Positions 10,468-20,838 of a stretch of 64,000 nucleotides of DNA are shown here, in pieces. Where the stretch lies: positions 377,571,132 through 377,635,131 of the forward strand of contig NC_081407.1 in NCBI RefSeq assembly GCF_030272615.1, written 5' to 3'. Position numbers and translations under genes: made by a program. Position 1 is the first letter of the stretch. Each line of letters starts with the position of its first letter. This DNA is from Cryptomeria japonica. Lineage: Eukaryota > Streptophyta > Pinopsida > Cupressales > Cupressaceae. A model generated the notes under the pieces. That model had not been told where the DNA came from. It made no database searches and saw only the letters and a list, made by a program, of their open reading frames with translations.

Positions 10468-12106
10468 TAAGGTATAGTACTAAGATTCTCCAATTAGAGG
10501 ATGACTAACCTTTCATAAATAGTGCTAAGATTTATGTTTCATCATAACAAAATTTAAAGAGATGGATTATTGACAAATTATTTTCATTTAAACACTCAAA
10601 TAAATTGTGTGATTGATCAAAAGACCTTATTTGAATAATAATTAATAATTAAGGCACCAAGCCGAGGCTTGAAACAAGCAGTCCAATTTAAGTACTATAT
10701 AATCCAGCAATAAAATAAAAGGTTAACATAAAATAAATATAATAGATTACTCTATATATTATAGATTTGAACTTGGCATATATCTTGGTAATTGAAACTG
10801 TTACAGTGATTCGAACTTTGGCACATGTTTTTGTGTCTAACAAAATAGACGGCACTTAAAACTGTTGCATTAATTAAGCCTAAATTAAAAGATAATTAAA
10901 ATGTCCAAACGACTGGCTGACAACAGCCACAGTTTAAAACATTTGACCTACGACCTGGCTTGTTCAACAATACGTTTTAACTCTACTGCCAGATACAAAC
11001 CGGAGTACAACTCAGTTGTCTGTAATAAATTTGGGGCAATTGTTTTTTCTTGGTGTTATAAATTGATAATATATATGAAGACCTCATTTTCAATATAGAC
11101 ATTCATCAATATCAATAAGAATTACAATATTATAATTTAATTGTCATCATTTATAAGTTCATATATAAGAAATGTTATCTTGAATATAAACATTCAGCAA
11201 TAACAATTTTAGAAACAAAAATCATAATACCAAAATTTAACCATCCTACTATACCATTCAAAATATGTTACCATAATTTAACCATCACACTATACCATTA
11301 ACAACAACAACAATGATTACACTGCATCGCTTTCACATTCTATCCTCCTTCCTTCTCATTGATTACAAGTGCCGGCATAATAGTGTTGTCCCACCTTGTC
11401 CTTTTTGTATTTATCCTGCTAATCACAGTTGCATATATATTGTTGGAATCCTCAACGTCATAAGCTCTCCTCCATGTCTGTTTGTCTCCCCAATTTCGGT
11501 TCCTGGATTCTTCTTCATATAATACATCATGTAATTAACATCTGTTGTTGTTCTATGTGGATCTCATAGTTTTGGCAGTTTAAGTAGAGTGATGCAAATG
11601 TTAAAAGTTTGAATTTTTATGAAAAGGTTTTATTTTAAAATTATGTTTATTTATACAATTTTAAGAAATATGAATGTATTTGATTATGTTTCAATATAAG
11701 ATTGCGAAAATGAAATATAAAACATATATGTAATCTTAAAAATAGAAACAACCACAATACAACAAAAATATAACTCATTTCTGTAAATTACAAGTCATAC
11801 TTTATATTTAGCTCATTTGTATGTTTTCCTATTTGTTTTTAGTCTTTGTCATGAATGTAAAATTAATCCAATAAAAAAAATTGACCAAAACAAACTTGAC
11901 TGTATTACAATAATATAAAAGCAAGACCTTAAATGACTTTAAAAAACTATTATATTATAAGTTTGTCCCAAAAGAAATTGGCATACTTGATATGTTTATC
12001 TAATGTGAAAGCAAAGGTTTAAGGTAACATGATAAATGTTGTCTCAAATGGACTCTATCCCATTAGTTTGTTTTGACAGTTTACAATTCACTGTAATATC
12101 TAGCTC
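10468..12106. other. Unit A upstream of F-box copy 1, no gene seen
   Basis: Aligns with 37783-39167 of unit B. It is AT-rich and the short ORFs here show no domain. It probably includes the promoter-distal region of the F-box gene. Confidence 0.6.
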
Positions 12107-12113
12107 TATATAA
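12107..12113 (+). promoter_or_regulatory. TATA box of F-box copy 1
   Basis: TATATAA in the context 'agctctatataagtagaa', 46 bp before the ATG. The same box and context are kept at 39168-39174 in unit B. A start about 30 bp downstream would leave a very short 5' leader. Confidence 0.7.
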
Positions 12114-12158
12114 GTAGAAGAACGTACCCATTTTATCATAAGTATTCAATTTCAAAGA

Positions 12159-12651
12159 ATGCGCAGGGTGGGGGAATCCATGGAGTCCAAAGTACAAAAA
12201 GTTGCAGGACGTGAAGTCACGGCAGGTAACTCTAATTCCCATGCAAGCCATGCAATATTTGGCAACAATGTGGATATTCTGCAAGAAATCTTGAAGCATC
12301 TGGATGCCAAGTCAGTGGGCATCGTCTCCTGTGTTAGCAAAGGGTGTCAGCAAGCTGCAGAAAGTGAATATGTGTGGAAAATCTTATGTACCCATATCTG
12401 TCCTTCATCTGTTTTTGAAACAGAGAGGCTCCAGTCACTGGTAGCAACCATGGGTGGATTTAAACGCCTACATGAATTTCTTGCATCCTCTCCGATCATA
12501 TTCCCATCATAAGCACTGTTCTTCGCTGAATGAAGATGTCATCAGGCTTTCTCTCTCACTGTTTTCAGTTGATTACTATGAAAGAATGCTTGAACATTTA
12601 AGGACCAGAATGCCTCCAATTTTTAGATCCATTCAGGCATTACTGCAATAG
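12159..12651 (+). pseudogene. SLY1/GID2-like F-box gene, copy 1, frameshifted
   Basis: Intronless. The first frame (117 codons, 12159-12512) carries the F-box DILQEILKHLDAKSVG, then SCVSKGCQQAAESEYVWKI and GGFKRL. Order and spacing match SLEEPY1/GID2, the SCF F-box subunit that recruits DELLA repressors in gibberellin signalling (F-box, then GGF, then LSL motifs; about 151 residues in Arabidopsis). Compared with copy 2, two bases (CT) are missing near 12468. This diverts the frame to a stop at 12510-12512. The remaining domain, including LSLSLFSVDYYER, continues in the +2 frame to a stop at 12649-12651. The expected product keeps the F-box but loses the LSL region needed for substrate binding. 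The TATA box is intact, so it may be transcribed. A programmed frameshift is possible but no slippery heptamer is seen. Confidence 0.85.
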
Positions 12652-14459
12652 TTCAGCCTCCAGATTCCTGCACAGGTATGGTGGAAAAATCAATGAAAGA
12701 GAATCAAAAGGGCATGTTTTATATGAGGCCTGCACAGATATGAGGGCATGTTTTATTTTGACATCCGGTCTGTAGATGGATTGGCTTATACTAATTGAGC
12801 TGCCAATGAGAATTTAGATATTTAATACTTTGAGTCCTGATTGTCCTGCTCCAAACAGTTTAGGTTTACTTGTATAAAGGAAGATTACAGAAACAGCCTT
12901 TGAAAATCAGTTAAGAATTTTGTTTACAAAAGTTTTTCAGGTTTTCAAATTTTGATATATTAAATTTATTGCTTAATGCAATGGATTGTCATGATTGTTG
13001 TTCTTTCTCTTTATTTGGCGATGCCATCAATGAGTTCATACTTCAAATCCCCTGTCCAGAATCATGCTTCTCTTGCTATGGCATTAATTGCTTATTTTCC
13101 TTCTCAAGTTTACATTGTTGAAGATGATTCTGCAAAATATCGTACGGGAAAAATCGGTGGGATTCGAACCACAGATCTGATTTATGAATTAATTTACACT
13201 AATGCCGTATCTGGTAAAGTGAAACTGTGAAGACGGTAAGAAGTTATTGAGGCATTGACTGTAATCTTGGCTGCTATTGACTGTAATTTTTGCTGCTTCT
13301 TTGGTTTGTAATTATTGTTTGTATTTTGATGACTTTGTCATAGTTTTTAATTATATTTTGTAATTGTGTTTTCTTAATTCTTAAAAAATATTAATGGTGG
13401 AATTTACAACTTAAAGGGTAAAATTAGGTTTTTTTTGGTTTTTATAATTTGTATAAGTATTTTTTAGAATTTTTTATTAAAAAAAAAGGATTTAGTAAGT
13501 AAATTTTGAATTCTATTAAATCAAAGAGTAAAGATATTAGAAAACTTATTTAATTTAGGGGATATATTTTTCAAACCTTTTAGGGAATAGGAAATTGAAT
13601 AAATAAATATATTATTTACATATATTTGACTTCAGGGGAAGATATAAAGAAAAAAATGTGATTGATATAAGGGAAGTTGTATATTTTTAAGTTTGTAGGA
13701 AGGGGATTTTAGTTTTGAAATTTTCAAACAATAAGAGGAGAGGAGAGAGAAGGAAAGATTATAAATATATCTATTTGTAACCAATCAATCTTTGTATGAA
13801 AGGAAGAACAATTCTATTATAATATCATGTAAATTGTAGAAGTTTAAAAAAAAATTTATGAAAAGATTATATATTAAAATTAAATTTATTTATATAATAA
13901 GATACTTATAAGATATGCGTATATTTGATTATGTTTAAAAGTTAGATTGTGAAAGTTAAATATAAAACAAACAATAGACATGCAACCTTAAAACTAAAAA
14001 CAATTATAATGGAACAAAAATATGACTCCACATAGGATACAACCATCAAATTACAAATCCAACAAATTAAAAAAATCATAAAACAATAATATATAAATAA
14101 TTTATTAGATAACTCACTTATTATATTATAAAAATTGAATGACTAATATGAATTGCTTCTTCTTGCTTATTTAACACTACACCAACCAAATGAATTTGTT
14201 GAGGGAAAAATATATTTTTAAGAGAACTATTTTACAAGTCATTAACTTTAAAAATAAAAATAAAAATCTAACTTTAATTCATATGCTTGATATTGAGTTT
14301 TTCATTAATTTGATTGTAGTCTGTAGAGGGGTTTAATCCTCCTCTTTAGATTGGTTGTATCTAAAAGATACTTTAAGAATTGAAAGATATTTGCTCTTGA
14401 AAAATAACAATAAGATATATGTTCTAGATATTTCCCCTCAAATTAAGACTTTGAGTTCA
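12652..14459. other. 3' flank and AT-rich spacer, no gene seen
   Basis: 12652-13230 aligns with the 3' flank of F-box copy 2 (44871-45420). From about 13790 the sequence again resembles the region upstream of the F-box genes (compare 38200-38650 and 11600-11750), which suggests a further partial repeat of the duplication unit. Confidence 0.5.
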
Positions 14460-14472
14460 TAATGTGAATGTT
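14460..14472. repeat. Target-site duplication, left copy (LINE copy C)
   Basis: TAATGTGAATGTT here and again at 16962-16974 bounds the LINE insertion. Confidence 0.8.
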
Positions 14473-15335
14473 TTGATTAATAAAAGAGAGATGGGCATGT
14501 CCATTATATAATAGCAAAGCGACACCAATAGCAGATGAGGGATGCACAACTAGCAAAAGACCCCCCTCCAAAACACAACAAAAACCCAGGATGGCAAACA
14601 AAGAACCAACAGCTAAACTAGAAAACCAACAGACAAAAAAGAACCAAGACCACCAAAACACAAAACAATCACCAAGCACAAACACAAAGTGATAGTCTAC
14701 TGCATGGGGGTACCGTTGTCCTGCCAATTATGGCACAAAATAAGACCTTTATGAGAAAAAAAAAAGAAAAAGAGAGAGAGACTTTTTACTCGATCCAACC
14801 CCAAAACCAAAGGAGACCAACGTAGAGTCGGGGGTGGCCTTAACCATCAAATTGATGGGTCAGAGCTCATGGATAGGGAATCCATGTGTGTGTGTTTTTT
14901 GCCTTTCTCCTTTCCATCTTGTCATGGATAGCCTGTAGGGAGGCATTGTGCTTGCTAGCCACATCCCTACAAGCACAGTTGACCTCCTCAATTTTCTTTT
15001 TAAGGGCCTCCTAGGTTTTCTTGATCTATTCTAGCTCGTACTTACTACCCGCATTCTTGATCCTAGAGTCGATGTCAGCAGTCTTTCCACCCACCGTTTC
15101 CCAATGCCCCATAATGCTTGGCATTAGATCATTGGCAACTTTTTCATACTTTGTCCTCATCCAAATCTTCAACCCAAGTGCTGGCCTTGGCCTCAGCCTC
15201 GTTCGTTGCTTCCATTTGATTGATCTTCTTGATGGCCACGTTCATTTGCGCAAAGAGACATTTTATCAACTCTTCTTGTCTTTGGACGTCTTCATGCAGA
15301 TGCTTTACTATTTTTTCCAGAGCTAAAGTAGTACC

Positions 15336-16316
15336 CTAGAAGTTGGAGTGATCAAAGAAAGGAGGGTTTAGCGAGGGAGAGCTAGGGTTTTCTCCAATTT
15401 TAGTAAGGGACCGATCTGATCCCAAAGTATCTAAGGAGTTTGAATCCTTTGAGGATTGAGATCCAGAACCAGAATCATCAACAACCTTGTTAACCATTTC
15501 TTTTTGCAACTCATACTGGACAACCACATCCTGATCCTTTTTGGTGGTAGCCATGGCCTTAAATTTGGCTATTCTAGCAAGGTTTTTCCTAGTAAACATT
15601 TTAGAACCATAGAGGCATAATTTGTTCCCAAGAATTAGAGGGGGTAACAATAAGGTCAATAATCATATTGGGATGATAGGTAGACCCAACTGCAATAGAA
15701 GGGACTCTGCTAGAGGGGGATAAATCTAGGTAGACGTTATACACTCTAGATGAGACCCTAGTGGAGTGGGGGTTTAGCCTTTTCAATGGCTTTACAAATA
15801 GACTGGGCAAAGAAGGCATAATCCAGAAAGGGAAATTCATTCTAACCCCATACTAGAGATTGTTTAGCATGGGAAAAATATATATATGGAACCTTCTTTT
15901 CTTGTCATCCAAGGTGAAGTACTTCATTATGAGAAAAGTCACATCCTTGTAAATTCTGGGGAGATCCTCCCTATTGTAGACACTTCGAAGCTTGAAAACT
16001 CCTTCACCTAGTTGAAAAACTGATCAAAGTTGCTCTTGTAATTACCTTTGGGATTTATAGGAAAGGACACACCATCAAGGGCTGGCCCTATCACCTTCAC
16101 AAAAGCCTCCATCGAAACCATGAAAGTAACACTACCAATATTCATGTTCCCATTGTCCCAAGCATTAACAAAATTAGAAAAGAGCTTAGGGTCATGGCCG
16201 GTCATCCCTTCAACATAATTATCTAGGTTCCCATTGATCACCTTGTCCCACAGCTCCCCATTATTCTTTAGTTCAGAGCAACTGTCAGGTTCAGTCTGAA
16301 TCAAATCATCTCCCAT
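15336..16316 (-). pseudogene. LINE ORF3 remnant, MGxDLIQTE type
   Basis: It starts at 16316 with MGDDLIQTEPDSC and stays open for 102 codons. It then continues in shifted frames through a block FHIYIFPMLNNL and the frames at 15601-15840 and 15336-15659. The copy at 33986 starts MGRDLIQTELDNC and has the same spacing to an IFPS block. No enzymatic motif is seen. It lies downstream of the RNase H domain, where plant L1 elements normally have only a 3' UTR. Confidence 0.55.
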
Positions 16317-16689
16317 ATTTTCAAAATAGAAATCCAGGTCAAGAAAGTGAAAACCCTAGGGAATGTAGTGGTAGGAAGTACCATTAATAAATTTTTAATC
16401 TTGTCGACTTAACTAGAAAGGAGTGGAAAGGGCGAGAAAGGCAAGTACAAAAAGGCCAACTTTCGGATTTTTCATCATTAACTAACGAGTCCTTTAAGAT
16501 CATGGCACGAGCCTCCACTGAGATTTCGTGCAAGTAGAGAAATTCTAAAATCATTAGCATGCATGCCCATCCCTACCAGCTTATCCACCACACAATTGCC
16601 TTCAGATCTCACATGGCATAACCTGACATTCCCAATAAGGAAAGGAGATCATGACACTTGGCAATAAGAGGGTTAGCTTTCTAGTCCGG

Positions 16690-16958
16690 TTTAGCCACCC
16701 TTTTGAGCAACATAATGGTATTGCTCGAGTTACCTTCAATAATTATACTCATGAGCCCCTTTTCCTTGGTCGTGATCAACCCATGATAAACAACTGCCAC
16801 TTAAGAAATGCTTGAAGTTTGGATTCTAATATTTGCCACATAGGCAAGGATGAGGATGCCATGTGAGTCTCCAATCACTCCACTCCCTCCCGCCTGACCT
16901 GGGTTGCCCCTAGATGACCTGTCAAAATTCAACTTCAACCAGCCAGTGTCGAGGGTGT
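16690..16958 (-). pseudogene. LINE RNase H domain fragment
   Basis: The minus strand gives KLNFDRSSRGNPGQAGGSG and then IIIEGNSS. These match the plant L1 C-terminal RNase H (KLNFDG..GNPG...G and EGDS). The catalytic DG has become DR and EGDS has become EGNS, and frames are broken. Confidence 0.65.
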
Positions 16959-16974
16959 TTGTAATGTGAATGTT

Positions 16975-18473
16975 ATTTTATAGACTTTTGTTCGTATGTT
17001 CTAAGATTTTTATATATATAATTGATTATTTTGATTTTTTATGAATATTGTATTATGCTTTAATTATTATTTGTTTAAAACATTTTATGTAATATAAAGG
17101 TAAGGTTTTACAATATGTAATATAAATGTTTTATAATTTTGTAAACATGAAATTTGTGCATTTATTTTAATTTCAATTTAGGTATTTATTTTTATTTTTA
17201 AAGAATGTCTTGATATAATTATAAAGTACAATGTTGTATACGTTTTGTTGTTAAGTTTGACCCTTTCCTAAATCTTTATCTATTTGCACTTACATGTATT
17301 TCTATACATTTTTCCTTATTTTGATTCTATTTGAACCACTTCCTATTCTACTCATTTCAATATAGCTTACACATTTGTACATTCATTACCTGGGATTCTA
17401 TATATTCTTTGTTTTAACACATTTCTATAGCATACAAGATTAATCACATATCTTATTTTGGTTCTATTTCAACCACTTCCTATTCTACTCATTTAATAGC
17501 TTACACATTTGTACGTTCATTACCTAGGATTCTATATATTATTTATTTTAACACATTTCTATAGCATACAAGATTAATCATATATGACTTAGATCTAACT
17601 TGACATTTAAAAATTCAAATCCTAATTGTTGATTCCCACCATTGCCTTTATGTTGTCAGGAGTTGACTTAGTACTACAGTTTATTCTATTGCATTATGTC
17701 TCAAGGTATTTAAAAGTATTCATTTAATCATTAAATTTATTGTCAAACAATCATAGAAAGATCATTCACATTTATAAGGATGACTTAGGATCATTTCAAT
17801 TGGAAATTTTTAAAGGACTAATATTTTGTATCTAAATCACTCTCCAAATCACTTGTATGTTTGGCCATTGCTTGTCAATATTTATCACAAGTGTAAATTT
17901 AGTCCAATCAAAGATGGTTGACCTTTAAAAAATATCGATCCTTGTAATTTTATAATTGCTCCAAGACATTTTTAAATATCACTAATCGTTAAAAATCAAA
18001 ATAGAACATAAATTCAATGAATCATAAAATAAAAATTTACATTGCAATATTTTAGAACTACAAATCAAAGATTATATCAATAAATTATGATATTAATTTG
18101 AATAACAAAAAAAACAAATTTAAACAAGATTTTAGACATGAAGTGTACCTAAATTATCCTTGTTTTTTATACTGAATGAACAAAATCTATAATATCTTAA
18201 ATCTTTGTTATCATTAGTATTTTTATATACTAAATGTCTATCACATTAATATTTAATTTTCCTAAAATAACAACTATTTATGCATTCCATCATTCCCAAA
18301 CATCATTTATAAAATATAAATTATTTGTAAATGATATACTTAACTCCCTTAAATTACTAGATTATAAACTTTTCCCAAACAAAGTAACATAATAAATATA
18401 TTCCACTCATTAGTTTTGTAAAAGCAAAGAGTAAATGAACATGTCCTTCTCCTTAGTTTAATTTAAATAAACA
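16975..18473. other. AT-rich backbone, no gene seen
   Basis: Parts at 17700-17950 resemble 38800-38960 of unit B, so this is probably a partial third duplication copy. It contains the 137-bp direct repeat listed separately. Confidence 0.5.
17315..17588. repeat. Direct tandem repeat, two units of 137 bp
   Basis: 17315-17451 and 17452-17588 align with a few substitutions and one small indel. Both contain 'cacttcctattctactcatt' and 'tctatagcatacaagattaa'. Confidence 0.85.
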
Positions 18474-18667
18474 TTTTTTATTTTTTTTATTTTAAGTTTC
18501 TACCAGAGGGGGTAGATCCCTTTATTATTTCATATCATGCTTAGTACATCCATCAGCGAAGGGAAATTATCCCTTTAGCTAGAACATTGACCCTAGGAAG
18601 GAGAAAATAGATCACCATAAAGGCTTACATGGTTACCAAAAGTAGTAATATTGTAATTCTCCAAACC

Positions 18668-18937
18668 TTAAAAAACTAGCTTTAGTTCCTCCCCCATTAT
18701 TTTCTTTTTTTTCCATGTAACCACGACATCGAAAACCCATACAATGAAACTGCTCTTTAGATTGGCCTTAATCTTGACCAACTCACAGATAACGATGTAT
18801 CTAAAATCTGGCTTCACCAATTTGTTGGCATACCTAGCAGCTTCAAACCCTGTTGCCTGGATGATATTGCAGAAAAATATCTCTAAAAGGGCCCCATCGT
18901 GAATATGGCCACCAGAAGATGAATTAGACCCAATCAC
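18668..18937 (-). pseudogene. Possible extra ORF in 3' region of older LINE
   Basis: An 89-codon open frame lies downstream of RNase H, in the part of the older LINE left of the nested insertion. No domain is recognised. Like the other LINEs in this window, the element has an open frame after RNase H, but no clear similarity to the MGxDLIQTE frame is visible. Confidence 0.3.
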
Positions 18938-19226
18938 CTTTTGAATGGCTGAGAGGACATATAGTCTTCCTCAATAACAAATAACCTTTGAATTTTTTCT
19001 TTAGCACTTTCTTGCAAGCAATTACACTAGATCCTAAATAGCTTTATCCCCGCCATCTCAGTATGTTATATGCAAGATGCAGACATTGCCTTTTGCAATG
19101 TAATTTATAGCCTCTTTTCCAAAAGAATGTGATCAAAAAATTATACTAGCCATGTGATCACTCAGACCTTATCAGAAAACAAATCTTAGAATGGATTTAT
19201 TCAGATTACGCTCAAAGATATTCTCG

Positions 19227-19242
19227 ACATTACTAGAATTTA
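19227..19242. repeat. Target-site duplication, left copy (8-kb LINE)
   Basis: ACATTACTAGAATTTA is repeated exactly at 27243-27258. It joins the element's T-rich (poly-A complement) end at 19243. Confidence 0.95.
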
Positions 19243-19516
19243 TTTATTTTTTTATTTTTTTGGTCCGTAAAGGCAAAGCCAATTTTTGTATTAATTTGAG
19301 TAAATACATATGATTACCATTGAATTTCAAGATATTCAAAAAACCTCTGATTTGAAAGAGCACAAAGGTCCCTTCAAAACCTGAACCTTTTAGCTTAGGG
19401 TTTAACCATTTTCCTGAACCATTTAAGGTTTAAAAGTCTACAAACCAAAACAAAAGTACTAATAATGTCCGAATTCATCAACCTAGATTCAGAGTTTTTG
19501 AAGTGAAAATTAAAGT

Positions 19517-20356
19517 CTAATAAAAATATACAAGGATGACTTTAGATAAACAAAAGGGGGTATCCATAGAGAGCCTAGCTTGTGGAAGGAATGTCCGGTT
19601 GAGGAAGTTGGTTCCTTGGGCAGCCTCGACCTCTGCTTGCTGGAGAGCACCGACCACGACCCCTGCCCTACGACCACTGCTTGAGCTTCCTCTACACCTC
19701 TGTTTTGGCTTAGGTTCTCTTTCTTCTGCAAGCATAGGCAGGAAGCCATTCATTCTTGCAAAAAGGAATAGAATATCCTCTTGCCCTTCAGCCTCCGAAT
19801 CTTCCCCTAAAAAACACCATTTGAGGTAGCTCAACCCTACACTCGCAAACTTTCTGTGCCTATTCAATTCTTTATCCTTCAGGTCCAGAAGGAATGGGTA
19901 ATATTTGATAAGAGCACCATGAGCATTAAAAAGGATTTTGTCGCTAGGTCTGGGCGCACTAGAGTCGTGATTGGCCTTATTCAAAACTTCTTGGAGCTCT
20001 AGGAGAATTTCGACTGGCAAGAGTTCCCTGGTAAGGTTCCAGATTAATTGCTTGGAAAGCTTCTGATCCAGTAGTGACGCCACAAATCTGGACGAAATGT
20101 TGGTGTTGTCTCTTGGGTATTCATCTCTACTCAGATGAGCGCTCCCCAAAATCAATTTGACTGCTAAAAGAACTAGAGGGTCTGAGTGGATAAGGAGACG
20201 CTTGAGTCTCAGGTCCGTAATCTTTCTGAAGGAGACTTGACGGGTCGAAGAACCAAGAGAGATGGGGGTGTCTGTGCCAAAACAAGAAACGGGCCTAGGA
20301 TAAACACTCATGATGAAGCCGAAAGGGGGTTCGGAAGACACGGCGACCAAAGGCAA
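19517..20356 (-). CDS. LINE ORF3 (open, 279 codons), unknown function
   Basis: An uninterrupted frame about 480 bp downstream of the RNase H stop, in the region that should be 3' UTR. The middle is helical and leucine-rich (LLDQKLSKQLIWNLTRELL, LLELQEVLNKA). The C-terminus has a basic Arg/Ser/Gly stretch (KPKQRCRGSSSSGRRAG). No known domain is recognised and there is no sequence match to the MGxDLIQTE frame of copies B and C. It is the longest undamaged frame of this element although ORF1 and ORF2 are broken, which is unexpected for neutral decay. The start codon is uncertain. Confidence 0.45.
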   Translation of the reverse strand: MPLVAVSSEPPFGFIMSVYPRPVSCFGTDTPISLGSSTRQVSFRKITDLRLKRLLIHSDPLVLLAVKLILGSAHLSRDEYPRDNTNISSRFVASLLDQKLSKQLIWNLTRELLPVEILLELQEVLNKANHDSSAPRPSDKILFNAHGALIKYYPFLLDLKDKELNRHRKFASVGLSYLKWCFLGEDSEAEGQEDILFLFARMNGFLPMLAEEREPKPKQRCRGSSSSGRRAGVVVGALQQAEVEAAQGTNFLNRTFLPQARLSMDTPFCLSKVILVYFY

Positions 20357-20838
20357 GGACTAGCAAGAGGAGAGACAGAGAGCAACCAGTAGAGCCAAAA
20401 GAAAATGAGAAGCGATAAATGGTCTTCTTCGGGAAAACGAGAGCAATTAAACCTCATGCGGAGGTGGCAGAGAATAAATGCTCAGATCAAACCAAATCCA
20501 TTGAAAAGTGGAGGGAAATATTAGCCTGTGGATAGCTCATGCAAGGACAGAGAGGCGATGCTCACCACCTGGACTTTAGTTGGTCCCGTATTAATGTTAT
20601 TGGTTAGTCTAGTCAGCTTTACTGGACCCACCATGCATCCCAAGATTAGATGAGTGGTTAGTTTGAAAAGGAAAGTGATCGTTGGTGTTAGCCGCCAAAA
20701 GGAGGGTAAGAAAGGAATCTTTGAATTTGATTTATGCATTCCTCCAGTTTACTGGCATGCAGAGACTCGAACCTTGTCTGATCTTTCATATTAGCTTGGT
20801 CGATCTAAATTAGTAGAAGGCTAAGATCCCTGTGACCA

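Larger units (their letters stand above)
340..13230 (+). repeat. Segmental duplication, unit A (with F-box copy 1)
   Basis: Blocks of this stretch recur in the same order in 35875-45425. Matching landmarks include the block near 347 with the one near 35880, 2090-2640 with 36350-36920, 6290-7050 with 37020-37780, 10463-12150 with 37778-39207, and the F-box genes at 12159 and 44376. Unit A has insertions that unit B lacks: a LINE fragment (582-1813), about 3.6 kb at 2706-6288, and an LTR element (7057-10462). Boundaries are approximate because the copies have diverged and both ends are AT-rich. Confidence 0.8.
14473..16961 (-). mobile_element. 5'-truncated LINE (copy C): RNase H end + ORF3 + 3' UTR
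   Basis: A 2,489-bp minus-strand insertion with a 13-bp TSD. In element sense it begins with the RNase H domain of ORF2 (16690-16958), then an ORF3-like region starting MGDDLIQTE (16316), then a T/G-rich 3' UTR ending in TTTATTAATCAAAA. The whole EN-RT part is missing. Copy B at 33353-35680 has the same RNase H-ORF3-3' UTR arrangement, and fragment A (582-1813) shares only the later part. Confidence 0.8.
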
